The position numbers and the translations under genes were made by a program. Below, piece after piece: positions 1-5,195 of a stretch of DNA of 12,947 nt (the stretch's first letter is position 1; every line of letters starts with the position of its first letter). The DNA is from Thermoplasmata archaeon (lineage in GTDB: Archaea; Thermoplasmatota; Thermoplasmata; Thermoplasmatales; Thermoplasmataceae). Under the pieces are notes generated by a model. The model was not told where the DNA came from and did not search any database. It worked only from the letters and a program-made list of their open reading frames with translations. The stretch covers positions 1 through 12,947 of the forward strand of contig JAKAAI010000049.1 in NCBI GenBank assembly GCA_021797055.1, in the 5' to 3' direction.

Positions 1-382
1 AGGTTAAATTGATTCTTCCAGATCATCGAGAATAGATATAGATAACAGGCAATGGGTCCGTGTGGCTAATAGTTAATTACCAACATCATCATACTTACAA
101 CAATTACATGTTCATTGTCAAAACGAAAATCTGCACAATGAAAGGAAGTAAAAAGATCTCCGGAAAGCTTTCGTTTGCAAAAAGGACGGCCAAAGAATTT
201 CCCACGCAAAGGTACATGATTAATGAACAAAGTGCTAGAAACATGTTTGTTAATATTGGCAGTAGGAGTTTTTATGGAAGCAGGTTGGAATCAATTTTCG
301 AAATGAAAGAAAAATATAAGTTTGCAACAATTAACCTGCATAGAACGAAACGGTAAGTAATGGTGAATTGTGGTGTGGTTTA
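1..382. other. Left-edge region without a recognisable gene
   Basis: No known gene can be named here. The longest open frame runs from a GTG at 60 to a stop at 354-356 on the plus strand (98 codons, or 72 codons from the ATG at 138). Its product would be Lys/Arg-rich, with no cysteine pairs, membrane segment or familiar motif, and there is no clear ribosome binding site at any of its starts. A short plus-strand frame at 3-35 could be the tail of a gene beginning outside the window, but ten residues are not enough to judge. Low-confidence hypothetical coding at best. The last 50 bases probably hold the promoter and leader of the downstream pcc1-like gene, with an AT-rich stretch around 327-335. 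Confidence 0.3.
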
Positions 383-604
383 ATGCCGGAAATTAATGCT
401 GATCTCATGATATTTATGGAAAGAGAAAAGATGAATGACTTCCTGGCTTCAATAGATCCAGATAATATGGGGAAGATAAAACCATCTTTAAATGAGAACC
501 ATATTTGTCTGACTATCACCGATGCTAAAATATCGACTATAACAAATGTGATTGATGATATATTAAGGTGCTACGATGTGTTTGAAAAATTAATGGAAGA
601 ATGA
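383..604 (+). CDS. pcc1: KEOPS complex Pcc1-like subunit
   Basis: A 73-residue protein resembling Pcc1, the dimerising subunit of the KEOPS complex that transfers the threonylcarbamoyl group to tRNA A37 (t6A) with Kae1, Bud32 and Cgi121. The family hallmark seen here is the segment LASIDPDNMG (21-30), matching the 'sl.PDN' motif at the end of the first helix. It is followed by two beta strands (KPSLNE, ICLTITDA) and a final helix NVIDDILRCYDVFEKL, equivalent to the conserved '.. DDLLRCL...E' helix. Length fits the 75-90 residue family. I chose ATG 383 because GGTG at 372-375 is spaced 7 nt from it; a TTG at 368 is in frame but would have GGTGA almost touching it. The stop ends one base before the convergent tfb1 stop. 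Assignment is by remembered family pattern, not by alignment. Confidence 0.72.
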   Translation: MPEINADLMIFMEREKMNDFLASIDPDNMGKIKPSLNENHICLTITDAKISTITNVIDDILRCYDVFEKLMEE

Positions 605-1558
605 TTACTCTTCCACTTCCACGGTCAGACCGAGTTTCTCTGTAAGTTCCTTGTATCTGTTTCTTATTGTGACTTCAGTCACACCAGCTACCTCGGCAAC
701 AGATCTTTGTGTTCTCCTTTCGCCAGTCAGGAGAGATGCAATGTATATTGCAGCAGCTGCAACACCGGTTGGACCCTTGCCTGAAGTCAGATCATTGTCT
801 CTGGCAAGTTTGAGGATGTCGTTTGCTTTCTTCCTTGCCTCTGCTGAAAGTTTAAGCTTGCTGCAGAACCTGTTTACGTAATCATCCGGTTTTGATGGGA
901 TTATGTTCAGTTTCAGATACCTGCTCATGATCCTGTATGTCCTTCCAATTTCCTTCTTTTTGACCCTTGTAACAGACGCAATTTCATCAAGTGTCCTTGG
1001 TACGTTTGTAAGTCTGCATGCAGCGTATATTGAACCTGCAACTACTCCTTCAATGCTTCTTCCCCTGATCATATTCTGTTTCACTGCCTTTCTGTAAATT
1101 ACAGCAGCGCTTTCCCTTACGTCATTCGGTATGCTAAGATTTGAAGCCATTCTCTCAAGTTCCTGAAGAGCCTGGGATAGGTTTCTCTCAGCTGCATTGG
1201 ATACCTTGATCCTCTTCTGCCACTTCCTGAGCCTGTAAAGCTGGGCTCTGTTTCTCGTCGGAATGGATTTTCCATATGAGTCCTTGTTTTTCCATGATAT
1301 ATCGGTGGAAAGACCCTTATCATGAATGGTATAGGTCATGGGTGATCCTGCACGAGCCCTTGACTGGCTCTGGTCAGAATCAAATGCCCTCCATTCTGGT
1401 CCCTGATCGATATACGCATCGTCAATCACAAGTCCGCAAGAATTACAGATGAGCTCTCCGCGCTCGTAATCTCTTATTAACTGGACAGATCCACACTCTG
1501 GACACTTAGTTATGTTCTCAATGCCTTTTTTTTCTTTTTTTTCTTTCTTTTCTTCCAT
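605..1558 (-). CDS. tfb: Transcription initiation factor B (TFB), copy 1
   Basis: Archaeal TFIIB homologue (317 aa) that binds TBP and the BRE next to the TATA box and recruits RNA polymerase. Seen in order: a charged Lys/Glu start (residues 2-11), a zinc ribbon with Cys19, Cys22, Cys38 and Cys41, the B-reader/linker segment beginning GPEWRAF (53-59) and reaching about residue 100, then two cyclin-fold repeats at about 118-210 and 222-312. The second ends in the helix-turn-helix [13 protein letters not shown] (293-305) that reads the BRE. Length is normal. Start is ATG 1558, not the in-frame GTG at 1567, because GGAG at 1570-1567 is spaced 8 nt from the ATG and abuts the GTG. It is second in an operon with gar1, five nt downstream of the gar1 stop. 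The Lys/Glu start is encoded by two A8 runs. Closely similar to the second TFB at 3431-4360. Confidence 0.97.
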   Translation of the reverse strand: MEEKKEKKEKKGIENITKCPECGSVQLIRDYERGELICNSCGLVIDDAYIDQGPEWRAFDSDQSQSRARAGSPMTYTIHDKGLSTDISWKNKDSYGKSIPTRNRAQLYRLRKWQKRIKVSNAAERNLSQALQELERMASNLSIPNDVRESAAVIYRKAVKQNMIRGRSIEGVVAGSIYAACRLTNVPRTLDEIASVTRVKKKEIGRTYRIMSRYLKLNIIPSKPDDYVNRFCSKLKLSAEARKKANDILKLARDNDLTSGKGPTGVAAAAIYIASLLTGERRTQRSVAEVAGVTEVTIRNRYKELTEKLGLTVEVEE

Positions 1559-1563
1559 TTCAA

Positions 1564-1770
1564 TCACTCCTTTACATATACTTCTGGTATGCCTACGACC
1601 TTAATCCTGCTCTTTATGACTCCATATGGAGAGGAAACCGGCCCGAGTATCTTTATAATTTTTCCAATATGGTTGTTTCCACTATCAAATACTTTCTCGT
1701 AAAGATACTCTTTATCTGCCTTAACGACGATTTCGTCACCTATAACAGAGAGTACTTCAAGTCTCTTCAT
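1564..1770 (-). CDS. gar1: H/ACA ribonucleoprotein subunit Gar1
   Basis: A 68-residue protein that fits archaeal Gar1, the small beta-barrel subunit of H/ACA guide RNPs. It binds Cbf5 and helps turnover of guide-directed pseudouridylation of rRNA. Visible pattern: [18 protein letters not shown] forms the opening strands, then [29 protein letters not shown] (25-53), which matches the family's 'V.D.....iGkV.dvfGPv..PY..vk' core. Length is at the short end but normal for archaea, which lack the eukaryotic GAR extensions. ATG 1770 is the only suitable start and has no clear Shine-Dalgarno, so a very short leader is likely. The stop TGA lies inside the ribosome binding site of tfb1, indicating coupled translation. 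A gar1-tfb pair is a known arrangement in Euryarchaeota, which supports both assignments. Confidence 0.88.
   Translation of the reverse strand: MKRLEVLSVIGDEIVVKADKEYLYEKVFDSGNNHIGKIIKILGPVSSPYGVIKSRIKVVGIPEVYVKE
1567..1570 (-). promoter_or_regulatory. Shine-Dalgarno of tfb1, overlapping the gar1 stop
   Basis: On the minus strand GGAG (1570-1567) is followed by TGA, the gar1 stop, then TTGAA and ATG 1558. The 8 nt spacing fixes the tfb1 start at 1558 rather than the GTG that directly adjoins the GGA. Terminating gar1 ribosomes would sit on this site. Confidence 0.75.
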
Positions 1771-1794
1771 CAGGATACAGGTATTACTCAGACC

Positions 1795-1828
1795 ATATAT
1801 TAATATATCGCAAAATCTATTAATATAT
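1795..1828 (-). promoter_or_regulatory. Tandem TATA-like elements ahead of gar1-tfb1
   Basis: The 11-mer TATTAATATAT occurs at 1798-1808 and again at 1818-1828, offset by exactly 20 bp. The first copy is the right part of a perfect 14-bp palindrome at 1795-1808. On the minus strand the copy near 1802 would place transcription start near 1776, giving a leader of about 6 nt to gar1. The copy near 1823 would give about 27 nt. The elements could be two alternative TATA boxes, or one TATA box and one operator; sequence alone does not decide. Confidence 0.5.
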
Positions 1829-1844
1829 GCACGTCGTATTATTA

Positions 1845-1858
1845 AAATCTTTATAAAC
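1845..1858 (+). promoter_or_regulatory. Candidate TATA/BRE promoter for the hydrolase gene
   Basis: AAAATCTTTATAAA is a strong archaeal-looking BRE plus TATA combination. A start about 25 bp further on (near 1880) would give a leader of roughly 100 nt before the GTG at 1979. A second AT-rich box at 1914-1922 (CATATATAC) would start transcription near 1944 instead. TTTATAAA is palindromic, so use on the minus strand is also possible. Which box is used is not settled. Confidence 0.4.
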
Positions 1859-1978
1859 GGATTTGTGAGTCAAAATGCTAGGAGAGGCTTTAGTGAGTGG
1901 GTTTATTAGATAACATATATACTTAAAGCACCGTGGAATTACAAAGTAAATTAATCACTGATCAAGTAATCCCCTTTT

Positions 1979-2938
1979 GTGCACTACGAAATAATTACCC
2001 ACGAAGTTGAGATCCCCATAAGAGCGCTAAAATACGCCTCAATTTACGAGGTAGACCTGAACCAGATGAAAATTCTTGTTGATTCGGGGATGTCAGAGCT
2101 TGCGATACGCAGTCTGCAACAATCTGGTTTAAAAATTGAACTGGTGGATACTCTTGTAATTACCCATTTGCATATTGATCACATAGGTGGGTCCGTGGCA
2201 ATACAGGATAAAAGCTCCTGTGATGTCGTCATGGGGGAAAGAGATTATGCAATACTAAAATCCATTGTAGAGGACCCGGAGGGATATAAGAAGGAGTTCA
2301 CGAGGAGGAGTATTGAGAATGGATTTCCCGAATCGCTTTCCCAATCGATCTCAAGAGGTCTGCCGTTTGAGAAAAATGCTGATCGATTTAGCAAACTGAA
2401 TGTGACCAGGAAGATCTCAGTGGAGGAGACTATTTACGATGAGATCGAGTGCATACCAGTTCCTGGGCACTCCCCTGGCTCAACCGGCTATTCGATAACC
2501 GGCTCTGATATTTTCTTTTCTGGTGATCACATACTTGAAAGAATAACGCCAAATATCAGTGTTTACAATCTGGATCAGGATATGCTCGGTCTGTATCTGA
2601 AAAGTCTTGATAAGGTTAAATCCAGGGATTACAAAACATGTTATCCTGGTCATGGTCAGCCATTTTCTGGTATCAATGACAGAATTGAATCCATCAAGAC
2701 ACATCATGCTGATAGATTGAAAGAGATATTGAATGTGGCTAAGGACTGGTCCACGGGATTCGACGTTGCTTCCAGAATAAGATGGAATCGTGGAAGAAAG
2801 ATTGACTCCATGAACGAAATGGAAAAAAATTTTGCATTTGGCGAAGCGCTGGCACACATGATCCACCTTTACAGGGAGAATAAGATGGAAAGAAAGGAGG
2901 AAGGCAACAGGATTTTCTTCAAGACTGTCGAACAATGA
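1979..2938 (+). CDS. Metallo-beta-lactamase fold hydrolase with C-terminal winged-helix region
   Basis: A 319-residue, probably cytosolic hydrolase of the MBL superfamily. The metal-binding set is complete: HLHIDH (His63, His65, Asp67, His68), the PGHSPGSTG loop (His164), SGDHILERITPNI (Asp183) and CYPGHG (His225). The GDHxLxRITPNI-like segment and the helical tail of about 80 residues after His225 fit the LACTB2-like group with a small C-terminal winged helix (BLACT_WH type). LACTB2 relatives are endoribonucleases, while other members are thioesterases or glyoxalase II-like, so the substrate is not known. There is no signal peptide. GTG 1979 is the first possible start after an in-frame stop at 1967-1969, and the next start (ATG 2066) would remove the first strands. 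It stands alone, divergent from gar1 and between the two TFB genes. Confidence 0.9.
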   Translation: MHYEIITHEVEIPIRALKYASIYEVDLNQMKILVDSGMSELAIRSLQQSGLKIELVDTLVITHLHIDHIGGSVAIQDKSSCDVVMGERDYAILKSIVEDPEGYKKEFTRRSIENGFPESLSQSISRGLPFEKNADRFSKLNVTRKISVEETIYDEIECIPVPGHSPGSTGYSITGSDIFFSGDHILERITPNISVYNLDQDMLGLYLKSLDKVKSRDYKTCYPGHGQPFSGINDRIESIKTHHADRLKEILNVAKDWSTGFDVASRIRWNRGRKIDSMNEMEKNFAFGEALAHMIHLYRENKMERKEEGNRIFFKTVEQ

Positions 2939-2952
2939 AAGTTTTTCTTTCA
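2936..2952 (+). terminator. Possible terminator hairpin at end of hydrolase gene
   Basis: TGAAAG (2936-2941) and CTTTCA (2947-2952) form a perfect 6-bp inverted repeat around a TTTTT loop. The repeat begins inside the stop codon of the hydrolase gene. A second T5 run follows at 2973-2977. Archaeal termination is driven mainly by T-rich tracts, so the T runs may matter more than the weak AT-rich stem. Confidence 0.35.
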
Positions 2953-3370
2953 AATATGGACCTTAAAAGATATTTTTCGCATTCATTAGAAATGCATTTC
3001 ATCCAATGTGACTAGAAAAGACATAGATATTCAAGAAAGAGGAAAGAGACCTGCGTCAACCGGATATAAAGTAGTGATATATTTATTAGATTATGCTGAA
3101 ATGATAAGGCAGTTATCTGAAGAGCAAGATTGTTAATATGCAGTCATAAAAGGTGAGTGATCCCATAGGCATGCTTTTTCCAAAAAATGGACTTAAAAGT
3201 CTAATTCAAGGGTTGTACTACTGTTCCAAGGTACAAGACAGTTAATGGAACTACGATAATTTCAAAAACTGGCCAGGCAGGTGTTGCGCTATGGCCACTG
3301 GCTCCTGAGAGTAACAGAAATCTCATAGATATCTGATAGTAGCTGATGGAACATTACTGCACATCTAAAG
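2953..3370. other. Intergenic stretch without a convincing gene
   Basis: About 490 nt separate the hydrolase stop from the tfb2 start. Only short frames occur on the plus strand: 3008-3136 (GTG start, 42 codons), 3153-3245 (GTG start, 30 codons) and an unstarted frame ending at 3336 in another phase. None has a recognisable motif. A short near-repeat, ATGGACcTTAAAAG at 2957-2970 and ATGGACTTAAAAG at 3187-3199, is present. I see no tRNA arm, C/D or H/ACA box set, or inverted terminal repeats. It may be a decayed gene, an unrecognised RNA gene or regulatory sequence for tfb2. Confidence 0.4.
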
Positions 3371-3371
3371 G

Positions 3372-3388
3372 GAAATGGTTTTATATTA
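3372..3388 (+). promoter_or_regulatory. BRE/TATA promoter of tfb2 operon
   Basis: GAAATG (3372-3377) followed by TTTTATATTA (3379-3388) gives a BRE-like plus TATA element. A start about 26 bp from its centre falls near 3410. That leaves a leader of about 20 nt, which just accommodates the ribosome binding site at 3422. Confidence 0.6.
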
Positions 3389-3421
3389 GCCATAATGTAG
3401 TGTGAATTACCATTGTTTATT

Positions 3422-3426
3422 GGTGA
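3422..3426 (+). promoter_or_regulatory. Shine-Dalgarno of tfb2
   Basis: GGTGA, complementary to the CACCUCC end of 16S rRNA, is spaced 4 nt from ATG 3431. This fixes the start there. The upstream TTG at 3413, although in frame, has no such site and lies at the predicted transcription start. Confidence 0.7.
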
Positions 3427-3430
3427 ATAT

Positions 3431-4360
3431 ATGGATCAAAAAAATGCTGGAAATGTATCAAAAAGATGTCCGGAGTGCAACTCAGAACATTTGGTGAGAG
3501 ACTATGAGCGCGGTGAACTGACCTGCAATGATTGCGGTATTGTCCTCGAGGATTCATTTATTGACCAGGGTCCTGAGTGGCGTGCTTTTGACTCAGATCA
3601 GGATGACAGACGGGCAAGAACAGGATCCCCTATGACATATTTGAGCCACGACAAGGGTCTCGCTACTGAGATATCCTGGTCAAATAAGGATTACTACGGA
3701 AAGAGAATCCCTCACAAGAATCGTGCACAGATATACAGAGTCAGGAAATGGCACCAGAGGATAAGGGTCAGCAATGCTGCAGAGAGGAATCTATCATTAG
3801 CGCTACAGATGCTGAATGATAACGGTGCCAAACTTGGAATACCGAAAGATATCAAAGAGACAGCTGCCTTGGTATACAGAAAAGCGGTTGAGAAGAATCT
3901 GATCAGGGGAAGGAGCATTGAGAGTATCGTATGTGCTTCAATCTATGCTGCGTGCAGAATGGTCAATCTTCCCAGAACATTGGATGAGATATCAAAAGCT
4001 TCTGAGGTCAACAAGAAAAAGATCGGAAAAGCATACAGGCACCTTGCTAAGGAACTCAGCCTGAATATTAAACCAACTACTCCGTATTCCTACGTGGCGC
4101 AGTTCTGTAACAAGCTTGATCTCGACAAACAGGCAATTATGATGAGTGAGGACATTGTGCGAAAATCCATCGAGCTCGGAATATCATCCGGTAAGGGACC
4201 CACCGGTGTTGCGGCTGCATCCATCTATATTGCATCTGTTGTCCTGAAAAAACCTAGAACACAGAAGGAAATCGCTAAGGTGTCCGGTGTTACTGAGGTC
4301 ACTATAAGAAACAGGTATAAAGAGATAAGCAAGTCGCTTGGTCTGGAAGATATGGAATGA
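3431..4360 (+). CDS. tfb: Transcription initiation factor B (TFB), copy 2
   Basis: Second TFIIB homologue, 309 aa. Zinc ribbon cysteines are at 13, 16, 32 and 35. The [11 protein letters not shown] reader segment (47-57) is followed by the linker and two cyclin repeats, ending in [13 protein letters not shown], so the BRE-reading helix is nearly identical to that of copy 1. The two proteins align without large gaps and well over half the residues look the same. They differ mainly at the N-terminus (no Lys/Glu tract here), in the segment after GSPMTY, and in the second cyclin repeat. All expected functional parts are present, so nothing suggests a pseudogene. It leads an operon with guaA, whose ATG overlaps this stop as ATGA. 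The gene has its own promoter at 3372-3388. Many archaea carry several TFBs with partly specialised promoters; which role this one has cannot be read from sequence. Confidence 0.97.
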   Translation: MDQKNAGNVSKRCPECNSEHLVRDYERGELTCNDCGIVLEDSFIDQGPEWRAFDSDQDDRRARTGSPMTYLSHDKGLATEISWSNKDYYGKRIPHKNRAQIYRVRKWHQRIRVSNAAERNLSLALQMLNDNGAKLGIPKDIKETAALVYRKAVEKNLIRGRSIESIVCASIYAACRMVNLPRTLDEISKASEVNKKKIGKAYRHLAKELSLNIKPTTPYSYVAQFCNKLDLDKQAIMMSEDIVRKSIELGISSGKGPTGVAAASIYIASVVLKKPRTQKEIAKVSGVTEVTIRNRYKEISKSLGLEDME

Positions 4361-4923
4361 GGATAGACGTCATTGACAACGGTGGGCAGTGGACCCACCG
4401 TGAATGGCGTGTGCTGAGAAATCTCGGTGTTGAATCTAAGATAATTCCAAACACAGTGGAAAGCAGCCAGCTTGATGGTCTAGATGGTCTGGTGCTATCT
4501 GGTGGTGCACCGAGCATAGAAACAGAGCTTCCTAAGTTGAAAAATATTGCCTCTTACATAGATGAACATGATTTTCCGATTCTCGGCATATGCCTTGGGG
4601 CACAGTTCATTGCACTCCATTTTGGTGGAACAGTTGGATCCGGCATGATTCCAGAATATGGAAAAACAAAAGTCAATATTTTCAAGAAGGAGGGCGTCCT
4701 GAAAGGACTTCCAGATTCAATAACTGCATGGGAAAACCACAATGACGAGATAAAGACGCTTCCAGATTCTCTCATATTAGCAGCATCGTCAGAGAACTGC
4801 AGGATACAGGGTTTCTACCATAATTCAAAGAGAATATTTGGAGTACAGTTTCATCCCGAGGTAGACAATACAGAATACGGAAAGGAAATATTTTTGAACT
4901 TCATTGAGGTATGCCATCAGTGA
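4357..4923 (+). CDS. guaA: GMP synthase glutaminase subunit (subunit A)
   Basis: A 188-residue class I glutamine amidotransferase matching the separate archaeal glutaminase subunit of GMP synthase. It releases ammonia from glutamine and passes it to the ATP pyrophosphatase subunit, which aminates XMP to GMP. Seen: the VIDNGGQWTHREWRVLRNLGV opening typical of this subunit (only 5-20 quoted by position), the oxyanion segment LSGGAPS (47-53), the nucleophile elbow GICLGAQ with Cys79, and QFHPEV with His166 and Glu168 completing the triad. Length is normal for the split form. Bacterial GuaA fuses both halves; the ATPase subunit is not in this window. Start ATG 4357 overlaps the tfb2 stop (ATGA), so translation is probably coupled to tfb2. 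The PRC-barrel gene follows 21 nt after the stop. Confidence 0.95.
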   Translation: MRIDVIDNGGQWTHREWRVLRNLGVESKIIPNTVESSQLDGLDGLVLSGGAPSIETELPKLKNIASYIDEHDFPILGICLGAQFIALHFGGTVGSGMIPEYGKTKVNIFKKEGVLKGLPDSITAWENHNDEIKTLPDSLILAASSENCRIQGFYHNSKRIFGVQFHPEVDNTEYGKEIFLNFIEVCHQ

Positions 4924-4944
4924 ATATTGGATAATGTGAGGAAT

Positions 4945-5193
4945 ATGCTGGTTGAAATCACGAAGCTTTTTGGACTGAAGGTTTATACGCACAAGGGGTC
5001 TCTTGTCGGGCAGGTAGATGATGTTATCGTTGATTTCGACAGGACCTCTGTATATGGCATATATATAGAAAGAAGCAACCCTGATCTGGTTGAGAATGGA
5101 GCTGCTATATCCATTCCATTCAGAATGGTCAAAGCCATCGATGAAATAGTTATACTGAAGAACTTCCCTGAAAAGGTCAAAGTAAAGAACTGA
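4945..5193 (+). CDS. PRC-barrel domain protein
   Basis: An 82-residue single-domain protein of the archaeal PRC-barrel type. Pattern seen: MLVEITKLFGLKVYT, then GSLVGQVDDVIVDFD with the conserved G..VG.V.D motif, VYGIYIE, a SIPFRMVKAI strand and a final IVILKNF. Related small archaeal proteins are often found near RNA-processing or cell-division genes, but no reaction is established for this form and no partner can be deduced here. Start is uncertain: ATG 4945 has GAGG 3 nt upstream and gives the usual family start, while GTG 4936 or TTG 4927 would add 3 or 6 residues. It is the last gene of the tfb2-guaA operon. Its stop lies 2 bp from that of the convergent gltX. Confidence 0.82.
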   Translation: MLVEITKLFGLKVYTHKGSLVGQVDDVIVDFDRTSVYGIYIERSNPDLVENGAAISIPFRMVKAIDEIVILKNFPEKVKVKN

Positions 5194-5195
5194 TA

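Noticed and set aside
3..35. Possible tail of an upstream plus-strand gene ending at TAG 33-35
   Set aside because: Only ten codons are visible, too few to support a coding call.
4..75. Minus-strand frame ending at 4-6
   Set aside because: An in-frame stop at 73-75 and no start codon between them exclude a gene.
270..300. GGTTGGAATC, similar to a tRNA T-arm
   Set aside because: There is no matching acceptor, D or anticodon arm around it, and the invariant GTTCRA core is not present.
651..1097. Plus-strand frames at 651-881 and 903-1097 that look hydrophobic
   Set aside because: They are antisense to the cyclin repeats of tfb1. The membrane-like composition is a by-product of the opposite strand's charged helices.
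1565..1567. GTG as the start of tfb1
   Set aside because: The Shine-Dalgarno GGAG directly adjoins it, leaving no spacing. ATG 1558 has 8 nt spacing.
2480..2953. 157-codon open frame on the minus strand
   Set aside because: It lies antisense to the hydrolase gene, which has a complete conserved motif set. The antisense translation has no recognisable pattern.
3171..3336. Idea that 3153-3245 and the frame ending at 3336 are one frameshifted transposase
   Set aside because: Neither piece shows a catalytic motif or transposase pattern, and no terminal inverted repeats or target duplications are visible.
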